This document shows positions 42,147 to 51,241 of a stretch of DNA of 64,000 nt, in pieces (within the stretch, counting starts at the first letter, position 1; each line of letters starts with the position of its first letter). This DNA comes from DATFQI01 sp963816955 (GTDB taxonomy: Bacteria; Actinomycetota; Thermoleophilia; Solirubrobacterales; Solirubrobacteraceae). The notes under the pieces are model-generated. The model was not told the origin of the DNA and did not search any database. It saw only the letters and a list, made by a program, of their open reading frames with translations. The stretch lies in the NCBI GenBank assembly GCA_963816955.1, contig CAWFME010000004.1, positions 682,001-746,000 of the forward strand. Reading direction: 5' to 3'. The position numbers and the translations under genes are program-made.

Positions 42147-43364
42147 ATGGCCGCGCCGACCGCCCGCAACTCGCCGGCCGGCACGGCCACGCGTCTGCTG
42201 GGCGACCACAGCCGGAGCGTGTTCGCGGTGCTGCGGCGGGTGCGGCCGATCGTCGCGACCCGCCGGTTCGGCGTCGTCACGCGCGCCGACGACGTGCGCG
42301 CGGTGCTGAGCGACCACGCGCACTTCACCGTGTCGCACTACGAGCCGAAGATGGCCGAGATCACCGGCCCGTTCATCCTCGGCCTGGATGACACGGCGCT
42401 CTACCGGCACGACCACGCGGCCCTGCGCGCCGCGTTCCGCCCGCAGGACGTGCCGGCGATCGCCGACGCGACGCTCGACGCCGGCCGCGAGCGGATGAGG
42501 GCCGCGGGCACCCATGTGGACGTCGTGGCCTCGCTGGGCGACCCGGTCATCGAGCAGGTGATGGCCGGCTACCTCGGCATGCCTGCTCCCAGCCCGTCGA
42601 CACAGCTGCGCTGGGCGCGGACGCTGTTCGAGCACATCTTCCTCAACGCGAGCGACAAGCGGCCCGTGCGCGAGCGCGCGCTCGCCGGCGCCGCCGAGAT
42701 GCGCCCGCACGTCGACGCGGTGATCGCCGAGCGACGGGCGGCCATCGAGGCGGGCAGGGAGGTCCCGGACGACGTGCTCGGGCGCCTGCTGCACGCCGAA
42801 GGCGGGCTCCACGACATCGCCATCCGCCACAACCTGATCGGGCTGATCGCGGGATGGATCCCGACCGTGTCGAAGGCGTTCGCGGCCGGCGTCGACGAGC
42901 TCCTGCGCCGGCCGGCGGAGCTCGCGCGCGCGCAGCAGGCGGCGCGCGAGGGCGACCGCGACCTCGTGGGCGCGTACCTGTTCGAGGCGATGCGGTTCCG
43001 CCCGCAGACCTGGGCGCTCCTGCGCGTCTGCGGCGCCGACCGGACGATCGCGGCCGGCACGCGCCGCGCGGCCACGATGCGCGCAGGCGCCCGGATCCTG
43101 GTCGCCACGCAGTCGGCCATGTTCGACGGGCGGGCCGTGGCGGCGCCGAAGGAGTTCCGGGTCGACCGGCCGCAGAGCGACTACCTGCACTTCGGGCACG
43201 GGCTCCACACCTGCTTCGGGCTCGACATCAACCGCGTGCACCTTCCGGCGCTCGCGACCGCGCTGCTCGAGGGGCCGCCCGTCCGGCGCGCTCAGGGGGC
43301 GGGCGGGAAGCTGCGCTGGGCCGGCCCGTACCCGTCCGGGCTCAACGTGTCACTGACGACGTGA
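42147..43364 (+). CDS. Cytochrome P450
   Basis: 405 aa. Heme loop FGHGLHTCFGLDINR with the Cys ligand at about 355 and FEAMRFRP with the ExxR pair. The I-helix reads LIGLIAGWIPTVSKA; it lacks the usual AGxxT pattern but keeps the threonine. The sequence is shorter in the meander than classic P450s. No ferredoxin or reductase gene is nearby; the next-door peroxidase suggests peroxide-driven chemistry. Confidence 0.9.
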   Translation: MAAPTARNSPAGTATRLLGDHSRSVFAVLRRVRPIVATRRFGVVTRADDVRAVLSDHAHFTVSHYEPKMAEITGPFILGLDDTALYRHDHAALRAAFRPQDVPAIADATLDAGRERMRAAGTHVDVVASLGDPVIEQVMAGYLGMPAPSPSTQLRWARTLFEHIFLNASDKRPVRERALAGAAEMRPHVDAVIAERRAAIEAGREVPDDVLGRLLHAEGGLHDIAIRHNLIGLIAGWIPTVSKAFAAGVDELLRRPAELARAQQAAREGDRDLVGAYLFEAMRFRPQTWALLRVCGADRTIAAGTRRAATMRAGARILVATQSAMFDGRAVAAPKEFRVDRPQSDYLHFGHGLHTCFGLDINRVHLPALATALLEGPPVRRAQGAGGKLRWAGPYPSGLNVSLTT

Positions 43365-43372
43365 GGAACGCC

Positions 43373-44128
43373 ATGTCCGATCCGACGCTGATCACCTTCC
43401 CGCCGAGCCTCGACAGCGAGTTCAGCCGCTTCCTGCTGGCCCACTACGGCGTGCGCCATCGCGAGCAGCGCCACGTGATGCCGCTGTCGCTGCTCTTCAC
43501 GCTGCCCCGCGGGTCGATCCGCTTCCCGCTGCTGTACGGAAACGGATTACACCTCAACCGGGTGAAGGAGTTCGTCGACCACTTCGAGCCGCTCGCGCCG
43601 CCCGAGCGCCGCCTCGTCCCGCCCGGGCTGGGCGAGACCATGCGCGCGGACTGGAAGATCTTCCACCACGAGTTCAACACCCCGATGACCGTGTGGGCCT
43701 ACCACCACCTGCTCCCGCACCGAGACATCATGGTCGAGCCGCTGAGCCGCGGCACGCCGCGCTGGGAGGCGAAGGCCGTCGACCGCTTCTATCCGCTCTT
43801 CCAGGGGCTGCTGCTCGCGATGCTGCGGCCCACGGAGCGGCGCGCGACCGCCGCGCTGGGCAAGATCCGCGGCGTCCTGGATCGCATGGACGAGCGCCTC
43901 TCCGACGGCCGGCGCTACCTCAACGGCGAGCGCTACACCCTGTCCGACATGGCCTACGCCGTCGCCGCCGCGCCCGTCGTCTGGCCGGACGAGTACGGCG
44001 GCGGCGTGCCCGCGCTCAGCGACACGCCGCCCGCCCTTCAGGCCGTCGTGGCCGAGACCCGCGCCCGGCCGTCCGGCGAGCTGGCCCTGCGGATCTACCG
44101 GGAGCACCGCGCCGGCCCGGTGGGCTGA
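43373..44128 (+). CDS. Glutathione S-transferase-like protein
   Basis: 251 aa, ATG 43373 after GAGGAAC. The N-terminus LITFPPSLDSEFSRFLLAHYGVRHREQRHVMP looks like a GST thioredoxin-like domain; the second half (RATAALGKIRGVLDRMDERLSDGRRYLNGERYTLSDMAYAVAAAP) is the all-helical GST C-domain. Substrate binding is likely; whether glutathione or mycothiol is used cannot be read. Last gene of the operon. Confidence 0.8.
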   Translation: MSDPTLITFPPSLDSEFSRFLLAHYGVRHREQRHVMPLSLLFTLPRGSIRFPLLYGNGLHLNRVKEFVDHFEPLAPPERRLVPPGLGETMRADWKIFHHEFNTPMTVWAYHHLLPHRDIMVEPLSRGTPRWEAKAVDRFYPLFQGLLLAMLRPTERRATAALGKIRGVLDRMDERLSDGRRYLNGERYTLSDMAYAVAAAPVVWPDEYGGGVPALSDTPPALQAVVAETRARPSGELALRIYREHRAGPVG

Positions 44129-44290
44129 CCGCTCAGTCCCTTCGGATCAGGAACACGCGGTACCGGCGCGCGAAGTTGGCGGGCACGCTGCTGAAACAGT
44201 GAACGCGACCGTCGCCTGGCGGTTCTCGAGCTTCGGCACGGAGGCCGGCGCAGCGATCGTGAAGCCCCGCGAGCGGACCGTCATCGGGGG

Positions 44291-44776
44291 TTCGTCGTCC
44301 AGACATCGGAGGACCTGCTCGACGAGGAGACCGAGACGATCGTCGTCACGCTGTCGGACCCGCAGAACGGGACGATCGGCGACGGCAGCGCGACGGGGAC
44401 GATCGTGGACAAGTCCCGCGTCACCGTCGAGGCGCCCGCGCCGGTCACCGAAGGCAGCGCCCTGCGCTTCCCCGTGCGGCTCGACCATCCGGCGGCGCTG
44501 CCGGTGACGGTGCACCTCGGGACGCAGGACGGGACCGCCCTCGCACCGGGGGACTACGCCGCGGTCGCCACACGCTCCCTCACCATCCCGGCGGGTCAGC
44601 CGGAGGTGCTCTTCGACGTCGTCACGAGCGAGGACGGCGACGAAGGGGAGGGCGAAGAGACGGTCAGGGCGCGACTGCTGGGGAGCTCCGGTCCCGCTCC
44701 GCTCTCTCTGGTCCCCGCCACGGGGACGATCAGGACAAGCCGTTCCCGCGCTTCAGCGTCGAGGCCGCGGCGGTGA
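44291..44776 (+). pseudogene. Calx-beta domain protein remnant
   Basis: Open reading with the repeat text FVVQTSEDLLDEETETIVVTLSDP, GTIVDKSRVTVEAPAPVTEG, TVHLGTQDGTALAPGDYAAV... and EETVRARLLG, i.e. one and a half Calx-beta modules. No start codon or signal peptide precedes it, and the end turns Arg-rich. At 44133-44200 the minus strand also shows a stray C-terminus (SVPANFARRYRVFLIRRD). A large surface protein has been reduced to debris. Confidence 0.65.
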
Positions 44777-44831
44777 CCGGCGGCAGCTTCACGATCCGCC
44801 AGGCCCGCCGTCCGGTGACGGTCCGGGCGCG

Positions 44832-45080
44832 CTAGGCGTCGTCCGGGGCTCCGTCGGCGTCCTCGAGCGGGACCGCGATCCACATCGCCTTGATGCGACG
44901 GGCGAGGCCGGCGGCCTCGAGCTTGCGCAGCGTCTCTCGCAGCTCGACCTCAGGGATGTCGAGCTCGTCGAGCAGGTGCTTGACCGACCGGCCCGTCGAA
45001 GCGTCGGCCAGCCACATGTACACATCTCGTCGTTGCCGCGGCTGTACGTTCAGCGTGGCGGCGTCGGCCCGAGCAGTCAT
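44832..45080 (-). CDS. Small winged-helix-like protein (82 aa)
   Basis: AAGGGAC before ATG 45080. DVYMWLADASTGRSVKHLLDELDIPEVELRETLRKLEAAGLARRIKAMWIAVPLED has the helix-turn-helix-wing order of a small DNA-binding protein. No partner is evident. The 282 bases upstream to 45362 hold no gene. Confidence 0.6.
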   Translation of the reverse strand: MTARADAATLNVQPRQRRDVYMWLADASTGRSVKHLLDELDIPEVELRETLRKLEAAGLARRIKAMWIAVPLEDADGAPDDA

Positions 45081-45362
45081 TGGGAAGTCCCTTCCGGCGG
45101 CCCTGCCACCGCGGTTTGTGGCGCGTGCGGCGAAGGCGCAGCCCGCAGGCGCTCAATCAGCGCTTGTGCGTAACGATACCAAGCGTCGATCCGGGTCCAA
45201 ACGTGCTCGGGTGCGCACGCTACGCGTCGAGCGCACCGGGCGGAAGGCCGGATCACCGCTCACGAAGCTGGCGTCCCCGAGGACGCGCTACCAACCCGCG
45301 GCGGTCGGCCTGGCCGAGCGCCGCGGGTCGCAAGCCCAACACGGGTCGTGATCTGGGTCCCG

Positions 45363-45659
45363 CTAGGACCGCAGCGCTTCAGCGATCTTGACCACGACGA
45401 AGAGGAGTCCCGCGGCCCCGACGGCCCGTCGGAACCAGTTCGCTCCGGCGTCGAGCTCCTGCCACGCCCAGGCGGCGAGCCCGGTGTAGAACGTCGCGCG
45501 ACCGCAGTCGTGCGCGAGCCCGCCCGTGAACGCGGCCGCCAGCCAGCCGGCCGCCGCGACGAGCAGCGGCGCGTTCGGCAGCTGGACGAGCGGGAAGCCG
45601 GCAGGCCAGCCTCGCTGTCCTCGCCGCCAGAGGTCTCGGAGGTTCGGGCGAGGGCGCAC
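45363..45659 (-). CDS. Conserved hypothetical membrane protein (98 aa)
   Basis: GTG 45659. LRDLWRRGQRGWPAGFPLVQLPNAPLLVAAAGWLAAAFTGG and ATFYTGLAAWAWQELDAGANWFRRAVGAAGLLFVVV form two or three membrane helices. I recognise the LWRRGxxGWPxxFPLVQxPNAPL start as a recurring actinobacterial family without function. Confidence 0.72.
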   Translation of the reverse strand: MRPRPNLRDLWRRGQRGWPAGFPLVQLPNAPLLVAAAGWLAAAFTGGLAHDCGRATFYTGLAAWAWQELDAGANWFRRAVGAAGLLFVVVKIAEALRS

Positions 45660-45741
45660 TGCCGCGACAGTAGCGCTCGCGGAGCTTCGCGCTGCCCGCG
45701 GCCGCCGGGCTCCGCATCCGCGGAGCCAGGCGACCCGACGG

Positions 45742-46764
45742 TCAGGCGTTGGTGGTCTCGCGCTCGGTGGCGGCGATGACGCCGGCGCGGTTCTTGTGGG
45801 CGCGCTCGTACGTACGGGCCTTCTTGATCCGGGCCTCGTCGCCCTCGCCGAGGACGGCGACGACCTCGGAGACCGTGAGCTCGTCATAGCCGGCCCACGG
45901 CTCGTCGCCCTGGAGGCTGGAGATCCGCTCGAGGATCGTCGTGCGGTTCTCGTTCTTGCGCTCGTAGGCGGCGATCTTCGCCAGGTCGACCTGCGAGAGG
46001 CTCGCGAGCTTGCTCGTGATCTCGTCCGCGTTGAGCGCGTCGTAGCGCGCGATCGCGAGGTCGCCCTCGGAGGCGACGGCGCCCTTGGCCGCGCCCTCGG
46101 CGCGGGCGACGCCCGGCACCTTGCGGGCCTGGCGCGACTGGCGCTTGGCCGACGTGGTCGTCTTGCGGGCGGTCGAGGCGGCCTTGCGGCCGGTCGCGCG
46201 CGCGGCGTCGGCGGCGCCCGTCGTCGTGATGTCGAAGGAGTGGTCGCCCTTGACGTCGGCGCGGACCACCGCGTCCGTGAGCTTGGGCAGCTCGCGGGTG
46301 ACCCGCTCGAGCATCTTCTCCTCGTCGGCGCGGATCGAGGCCGCCAGGTCGGCGGTCTCGGTGTCACCGACCACGCGGGCGAGGCGCTCGAGCGCGGTGT
46401 AGGTGGCGATCTCCAGCGCCTCGGTCGCGCAGGCGTCCTTGGCGTTCTTGAGCACCTTCTCCTCGCCGCCGGAGCCGCGAAGCATGTCGATGGGCGTCTT
46501 GGACAGCGCCAGCGCCTGGCCGACGACGGTCTCGGCGAGGCCGACGATCGAGGCCAGCGGGCCGGTGCCCCCGCCGAGCGCCTTACGGCGGCGGCCGACG
46601 CGATCGGCGTGATCCTGCGTCTCGCGCAGGTGCGTCTCGAGGGCGTTGCGGTAGCTGCCGCGGGGCGTCATCGCGATCTGCGACGTGAGGACGCTGACGA
46701 GGGCGCGCTCGTGGGCGTGGGCCTCGTCGAGGTACTGGAGGACCTTCGTCTGGGAAGCGTTCAT
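45742..46764 (-). CDS. Ferritin-like (DUF892-type) protein with repeated C-terminal module
   Basis: 340 aa from ATG 46764 (AAGGAGC). The first half is a ferritin-like four-helix bundle (HAHERALVSVLTSQI..., ALEIATYTALERLARVVGDTETA). A Lys/Ala linker leads to two copies of a ~48-residue unit: YDALNADEITSKLASL...AAYERKNENRTTIL and YDELTVSEVVAVLGEG...TYERAHKNRAGVI. The doubled unit resembles SAP-like or other DNA-associated helical repeats. The linkage suggests a chromosome-protecting ferritin-like protein. Confidence 0.78.
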   Translation of the reverse strand: MNASQTKVLQYLDEAHAHERALVSVLTSQIAMTPRGSYRNALETHLRETQDHADRVGRRRKALGGGTGPLASIVGLAETVVGQALALSKTPIDMLRGSGGEEKVLKNAKDACATEALEIATYTALERLARVVGDTETADLAASIRADEEKMLERVTRELPKLTDAVVRADVKGDHSFDITTTGAADAARATGRKAASTARKTTTSAKRQSRQARKVPGVARAEGAAKGAVASEGDLAIARYDALNADEITSKLASLSQVDLAKIAAYERKNENRTTILERISSLQGDEPWAGYDELTVSEVVAVLGEGDEARIKKARTYERAHKNRAGVIAATERETTNA

Positions 46765-46851
46765 GTGTCGTGCTCCTTGGTAGAAGAGGGGAGGGAGGGG
46801 AGGAAGGGAGGCGCTACCCAGCCGGGAGCTACCGACAAACACACGTTCGAC

Positions 46852-48174
46852 TCACCACACGGTGTCCGAGAGGCCCTCGTGGAGCAGGGCCTGCACGGCG
46901 AGCGCCGCCGCGACGGGCAGCAGCAGGTCGGGCCGGCGGTTGAGCGCGCGCGCCGCGGCGAGGCAGACGAACGGTGCGAAGAAGAGCCAGATCCGCTCCG
47001 TCTCGGCCTTCGTGAAGCCCATCACGGCCGCGATCGCCAGCACCGCGAAGATCGCCACGGCCTCGGGCGTCCCGCGGGCGAGCTCCCGGAGGCCGAGCCA
47101 GGAGATCGGCAGGCCGAGGACGAGCAGGAAGCCGACGGGCGAGCCGAACAGCCAGTACCAGTACGGGCGCATGGAGGCGATGCCGAGGCGGTAGACCTCC
47201 TCCGTCGCGCGCACGGTGCCGATCGGGTCGAACCCCGTCAGCGCGCTGAAGGCGCCGTGCAGCGCGAGCAGCGCGAGGCCGCAGATCGCCGACAGCGCGA
47301 TCGCGGACCGCAGCCCGCGGCGCCGCCAGGCGAGGATCGCCGCCCAGGCGCCGATCGCCAGCAGCGACCAGGCGAACAGCGATGCGACCGCGAGCAGCGC
47401 GGCGCCGATCACCCGCGCGCGCACGGAGGCGCGGGTGAGCGGCCACGCGGCGAGCAGGCCGAGCGTGAGGTAGACGGCGTCGGCGGTCGTCACGCCGAAC
47501 ATCAGCGCCTGCGGCGAGAGCGCCATCAACAGGCCCGCGAGCCGCGCGCCGCGCTCCTCGAGCAGCTGGCGCGCGAGGCCGTAGGTGAGCGGCGCGCTGA
47601 GCGCGCCGACGGCGATGCAGAAGGCCGCCAGCCGCGCCGGCGTGTCGAGCGCCAGGGCGTGCATGACCAGCGGCAGCCCCGGCGGGTGCCCGGCGACGTG
47701 CACGGGGAAGGAGGGCACGAGCTCGGCGAACCGGTCGAGGAAGTAGCCCGGACCGATGTCGACGGTCGGCAGGGCGGGCAGGTACTCGTTGGCCGCCTCG
47801 AACGAGCGCGCCTCGTCGAACACGCGATCCCAGGCGGCCGTCCCGCCGCGGCCGGCGGCGAGCACGAGCCGCAGCACCAGCGTCCCGCCGAGCAGGGCGA
47901 GCGCCACGAGGGCGGGCCGCAGCCGCGCGCCCACCAGCCACGGCGAGAGCGCCACTGCGGCGGCGAACGCGACCAGCGACAGCGCCAGCAGCGGATCTGC
48001 GCTGGGGCTCGGATTGCCGAGCGCCGGCGGCCAGGGCACCCCGATCGACGTGTCGGTGAAGCGCCGCACGATCAGGCCCACCGCGATCGTCACCGCCCCG
48101 ACGGCGAACACGGCGTGCGGGAGCCGGCGCAGCGCGCCCGCGAGCGCGGGGCGCGACGGGCGGGTCGCGCTCAT
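46852..48174 (-). CDS. Polytopic glycosyltransferase-like membrane protein
   Basis: 440 aa from ATG 48174 with about eleven hydrophobic segments; GPGYFLDRFAELVPSFPVHVAGHPPGLPLV (an external loop with DR and HPPG) resembles GT-C/PMT-type mannosyltransferases. The large external loop after helix 2 and acidic VFDEARSFEAANEYLP are consistent. Donor and acceptor unknown. Confidence 0.72.
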   Translation of the reverse strand: MSATRPSRPALAGALRRLPHAVFAVGAVTIAVGLIVRRFTDTSIGVPWPPALGNPSPSADPLLALSLVAFAAAVALSPWLVGARLRPALVALALLGGTLVLRLVLAAGRGGTAAWDRVFDEARSFEAANEYLPALPTVDIGPGYFLDRFAELVPSFPVHVAGHPPGLPLVMHALALDTPARLAAFCIAVGALSAPLTYGLARQLLEERGARLAGLLMALSPQALMFGVTTADAVYLTLGLLAAWPLTRASVRARVIGAALLAVASLFAWSLLAIGAWAAILAWRRRGLRSAIALSAICGLALLALHGAFSALTGFDPIGTVRATEEVYRLGIASMRPYWYWLFGSPVGFLLVLGLPISWLGLRELARGTPEAVAIFAVLAIAAVMGFTKAETERIWLFFAPFVCLAAARALNRRPDLLLPVAAALAVQALLHEGLSDTVW

Positions 48175-48229
48175 GGCGCGGAGGCGGGGCCGGGGGTGCT
48201 CATGGCGCGGAGGCGGGGCCGGGGGGTGC
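48172..48229. repeat. Two tandem copies of a 29-bp unit
   Basis: The unit beginning CATGGCGCGGAGGCGGGG occurs at 48172-48200 and again at 48201-48229, differing by one extra G. It spans the start of the minus-strand membrane protein gene and the leader of the plus-strand lipoprotein gene. Slippage or a recent duplication in a bidirectional promoter. Confidence 0.75.
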
Positions 48230-48244
48230 CATGCTGGCCGCATC

Positions 48245-49003
48245 GTGCCGATCCGGCCGCCCGCTCTGCCGCTCTTGGTGCTGTGCGCGCTCGCGCCGGC
48301 CGGCTGCGGCTCCGCTCCGGCGACCGAGCTGCCGCCCGCCGCGACGCTCCCCGCCGCGCCCGCGCAGTCCGCCGCCCCCGCCGGCCGCGTCGTGTCCGAG
48401 CGCCGCGCGTTCCCGGACCCCGCGCGCGCCACGACGGCCGGCCGCACGTTCGTCGCGGACCGCCGCGCCGGCGTGCTGCGCGTGCTCGAGGACGGGCGCG
48501 AGATCGAGCGCCTGCCGACCGCGCTCGCGCCCGCCGCCGTGACCGTCGCCTCCAACGGCGGCCAGGTCGCGGTCCTCTCCGTGCGGGGGCGGGTCCTCGA
48601 CCTCTACGACGCGCGGACGCTGCGCCGGGTCGGGCGCGCCGACGCGGGCAGCGGCCCGGTCCAGGTCGCCTCCGACGGTGGCAACTACCTGTACGTGACC
48701 GACGCGATCGGCGGCTCGGTGCTCGTGTTCCACTCGGTGCCGGAGCTGACGCTCGTGCGGCGCTACGGCATGGCCGGCAACCCGTGGGCGATCGTGCACG
48801 ACGCCCCGCGGCGGCGGCTGTGGGTGACGCTGGCCGGCGCGAACCGGCTCGCCGAGCTCACGACGGGCCGCCGGATCCGGCGCCTGCGCGACTTCCCCTC
48901 GGTGGCGCAGCCTGCGGCCGTCGCCGTCGAGGCGTCCGGCGAGGTGCTCGTCCGCGGTCGTGACGCGGGCGCGACTCAGGTTCTCGAGCCCCTGGCGAGA
49001 TAG
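48245..49003 (+). CDS. Beta-propeller lipoprotein
   Basis: 252 aa, GTG 48245. Signal peptide with lipobox ALAPAGC. The mature part has YncE/NHL-like blades (GRVLDLYDARTLRRVGRADAG; NYLYVTDAIGGSVLVFHSVPEL; RRRLWVTLAGANRLAELTTG). Exported, membrane anchored. It converges with and overlaps the minus-strand gene at 48976. Confidence 0.8.
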   Translation: MPIRPPALPLLVLCALAPAGCGSAPATELPPAATLPAAPAQSAAPAGRVVSERRAFPDPARATTAGRTFVADRRAGVLRVLEDGREIERLPTALAPAAVTVASNGGQVAVLSVRGRVLDLYDARTLRRVGRADAGSGPVQVASDGGNYLYVTDAIGGSVLVFHSVPELTLVRRYGMAGNPWAIVHDAPRRRLWVTLAGANRLAELTTGRRIRRLRDFPSVAQPAAVAVEASGEVLVRGRDAGATQVLEPLAR

Positions 49004-49392
49004 ACCGCGCCCGAGAGGGCGAACAGCGCCGCGGTGATCAGCAGCCAGCGCGCGAGGTAGCCGTCGTAGGTGAGCCCGCTGGCGCGGGTGAACGACGGCT
49101 CGCCCTTGCCGGAGATGACCGGGAAGAAGACGAGCAGCAGCAGCCCCGACAGCAGCGCCGGCGCGCGCACGTAGTTGACGGCCGGGCCGGTCGCGCGCCG
49201 CCCGACGCGGTCGAGCAGCCCGTAGAAGGGCATCAGCACGAGGTCGTGGACGACCGCGCTGAGCGCCAGCCAGACGAGGATGCGCAGGCCGTCGGGGCGG
49301 CCGGCGAGAAGCAGCAGCGCCCAGGCGGCGAGCGGCAGCACGGCCAGGTGCGCGAGCAGGTGCAGCGGGGATGCGCCGTAGCGAGCCCTCAT
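48976..49392 (-). CDS. Four-helix membrane protein of the molybdo-oxidoreductase operon
   Basis: 138 aa. Helices LLAHLAVLPLAAWALLLLAG, ILVWLALSAVVHDLVLMPFY, APALLSGLLLLVFFPVISGK and WLLITAALFALSGAVYLARG. Its ATG overlaps the oxidoreductase stop (ATGA). Possibly an assembly or electron-transfer partner of that enzyme; no heme-ligating histidine pair is clear. Confidence 0.75.
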   Translation of the reverse strand: MRARYGASPLHLLAHLAVLPLAAWALLLLAGRPDGLRILVWLALSAVVHDLVLMPFYGLLDRVGRRATGPAVNYVRAPALLSGLLLLVFFPVISGKGEPSFTRASGLTYDGYLARWLLITAALFALSGAVYLARGSRT

Positions 49393-50591
49393 GCGAACTC
49401 GATCGCCTCGACCCACTTCGTGTTGTGCACGCCCGGCAGCGCCGGCACGATGATCCGCGCCGGGTAGCCGTGGTCGGGCGAGAGGTCCGCGCCGTTGACC
49501 TTCAGGGCCAGCAGCGCGTCGGGATCGCGCAGCTGGCCGGCGTTCAGCGACGCGAGCCGCAGCGCCCCGCGCGGCTGCAGCGAGCGCACGAGCGCCCTCT
49601 TGGGCCCGTCCGCGCCGGCGCTGCGGGCGAGGTCGGCGAGCCGCACGCCCGTCCACTCCTGCGTCGTCGTCCAGCCCTCGACGCACGCGATCGGCAGCCG
49701 CGCCGTGTGCTGCTCCATCGCCAGCAAGTCCTCGCGGGAGAGCGTGCGCTCGCGCCCCCGGTAGCGCAGCGCGAGCCGGTAGTCCGCGCCGGTCATCGCC
49801 GCCGTGATCCCGGCGACGCGCGCGGTCCGGTTGACCTGGAAGTCGTTCGGGCCGGAGCCGAGCACCTGCCGGCGCGGGGCCAGCAGCGACAGCCGCCGCA
49901 GCGGGCCGCCGATCGTCTCGCCGACGTTGGCCGCCAGCAGCGCCAGCGAGCCGGCGCCGACCAGCGCGAACAGGCCGCGGCGCGAGATCGTCGGCGCCGC
50001 GGGGGCAGGGGCCACGAGGTCGCTGCGGGCCTCGTCGCGATGGCGGTAGGCGCGCACGATCACCGGCATCTTCAGCGCGACGTGCAGCACCAGCGAGGCC
50101 ACGAAGACGATCGCGCCGTAGTAGTGGGCGACCACGAAGTTGAAGCCGAAGGCGTACCAGTACTGCATGTTCATCACGCCGGTGACGAACTCGAACACGG
50201 CGCTGGCGACGAGCAGGCCGATCGAGAGCCGCTCGAGCGCCTGCGCGGGTGAGGCGGCGGGGGGCCAGGCGAACAGCCGCGGGATGACCGACCACAGCTT
50301 CGCCAGCAGGAACGGGATCGCGACGAGGCCGACGTTGACGTGCAGACCCTGCGTGACGGCGTACAGGAACGCGAACCCGCTCGGCCAGGCGAAGCTCAGC
50401 GGCAGGTCGGCGCCCGGGTCGACGATCGCGTTGCCGGGCAGGTCGGGCTGGTAGGCCGCGTGCGAGAGGAACCCGGTGACGGCGACCACGGCGACGAGCG
50501 CGAGCAGCACGGAGCCCAGCAGCGTGGTCAGCCACGGGCCGCGCAGCGGCGAGCGCCAGAAGGCGGGGCGGAAGGGCCCCGGCGGGATCAT
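49389..50591 (-). CDS. Membrane-anchored sulfite-oxidase-type molybdopterin oxidoreductase
   Basis: 400 aa. The first ~210 residues hold membrane helices with histidines suited to a b-type cytochrome (GLHVNVGL, VAHYYGAI, LVLHVALKMP). The last ~170 residues are an oxidoreductase molybdopterin-binding domain with the Mo-ligating cysteine in LPIACVEGWTTTQEW and the dimer/ligand stretch DHGYPARIIVP. A fusion of a cytochrome b-like anchor with a YedY/SuoxA-type catalytic domain. An internal SRRG at the junction may be a Tat-like remnant. Confidence 0.88.
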   Translation of the reverse strand: MIPPGPFRPAFWRSPLRGPWLTTLLGSVLLALVAVVAVTGFLSHAAYQPDLPGNAIVDPGADLPLSFAWPSGFAFLYAVTQGLHVNVGLVAIPFLLAKLWSVIPRLFAWPPAASPAQALERLSIGLLVASAVFEFVTGVMNMQYWYAFGFNFVVAHYYGAIVFVASLVLHVALKMPVIVRAYRHRDEARSDLVAPAPAAPTISRRGLFALVGAGSLALLAANVGETIGGPLRRLSLLAPRRQVLGSGPNDFQVNRTARVAGITAAMTGADYRLALRYRGRERTLSREDLLAMEQHTARLPIACVEGWTTTQEWTGVRLADLARSAGADGPKRALVRSLQPRGALRLASLNAGQLRDPDALLALKVNGADLSPDHGYPARIIVPALPGVHNTKWVEAIEFA

Positions 50592-51241
50592 GGCCGCCGC
50601 AGGGCCGCGAACCAGCGCCCGCCCGAGCGCATGGTCCAGGCGATCGCGAGGCTGGCCCGCGCGGCTGTCGCGGCGACCGTGTCGACGCCGACGTGCGCCC
50701 ACGGGAACCACTCGCTGACCGCGCCGGGCGCCTCGATCCGCATGCGCGTGGCGCCGCTCCACGCGCCCGGTGGGTCGAGCTCGGCGAGCACGGCGCCGCC
50801 CGGCGCGAGCAGCTCGCGGGCGCGCCCCAGCAGGGTGGCGGGCTCGCCGCCGATGCCGATGTTGCCGTCCAGCAGCAGCGCGGTGTCCCACGCGCCGGCG
50901 TCCGGGACGTGCTCGAACACGGAGCCCAGTATCGCGTCGGCGCCGCGGCCGAGCGTGATGTCCACCGCGACCGGGGAGAGATCGATGCCGAGGCACCGGT
51001 GGCCCGCGGCCTTCAGCGCGGCCACGTGCCGGCCCGGGCCGCAGCCGATGTCGAGCACCGCGCCGTCGACGCGCTGCAGCAGCTCGGCGTCGCTCGCGTC
51101 CACCGGCCCCATCCAGCGCGCGATCGGCAGCGCCTCGACGTGCCCGTCGGCGCGGCGCACCCGCCCTTCGCGCGGCGGTCCGCCGCCGGCGGCGCTGGCC
51201 AGCAGATCTCCGTAGAGCTGGTCGGCGGGCAGCGCGCTCAT
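50588..51241 (-). CDS. Class I SAM-dependent methyltransferase
   Basis: 217 aa. AVLDIGCGPGRHVAALKAAG (motif I), LGIDLSP, LGSVFEHVP and LLDGNIGIGG. Overlaps both the oxidoreductase start (ATGA) and the DUF2064 start (ATGA). Substrate unknown; the operon suggests a sugar or lipid-linked intermediate. Confidence 0.86.
   Translation of the reverse strand: MSALPADQLYGDLLASAAGGGPPREGRVRRADGHVEALPIARWMGPVDASDAELLQRVDGAVLDIGCGPGRHVAALKAAGHRCLGIDLSPVAVDITLGRGADAILGSVFEHVPDAGAWDTALLLDGNIGIGGEPATLLGRARELLAPGGAVLAELDPPGAWSGATRMRIEAPGAVSEWFPWAHVGVDTVAATAARASLAIAWTMRSGGRWFAALRRP

Noticed and set aside
45526..48963. A 1145-codon open frame on the plus strand
   Set aside because: Antisense to the ferritin-like and membrane-protein genes, with no domain and strong Arg/Gly/Asp bias.
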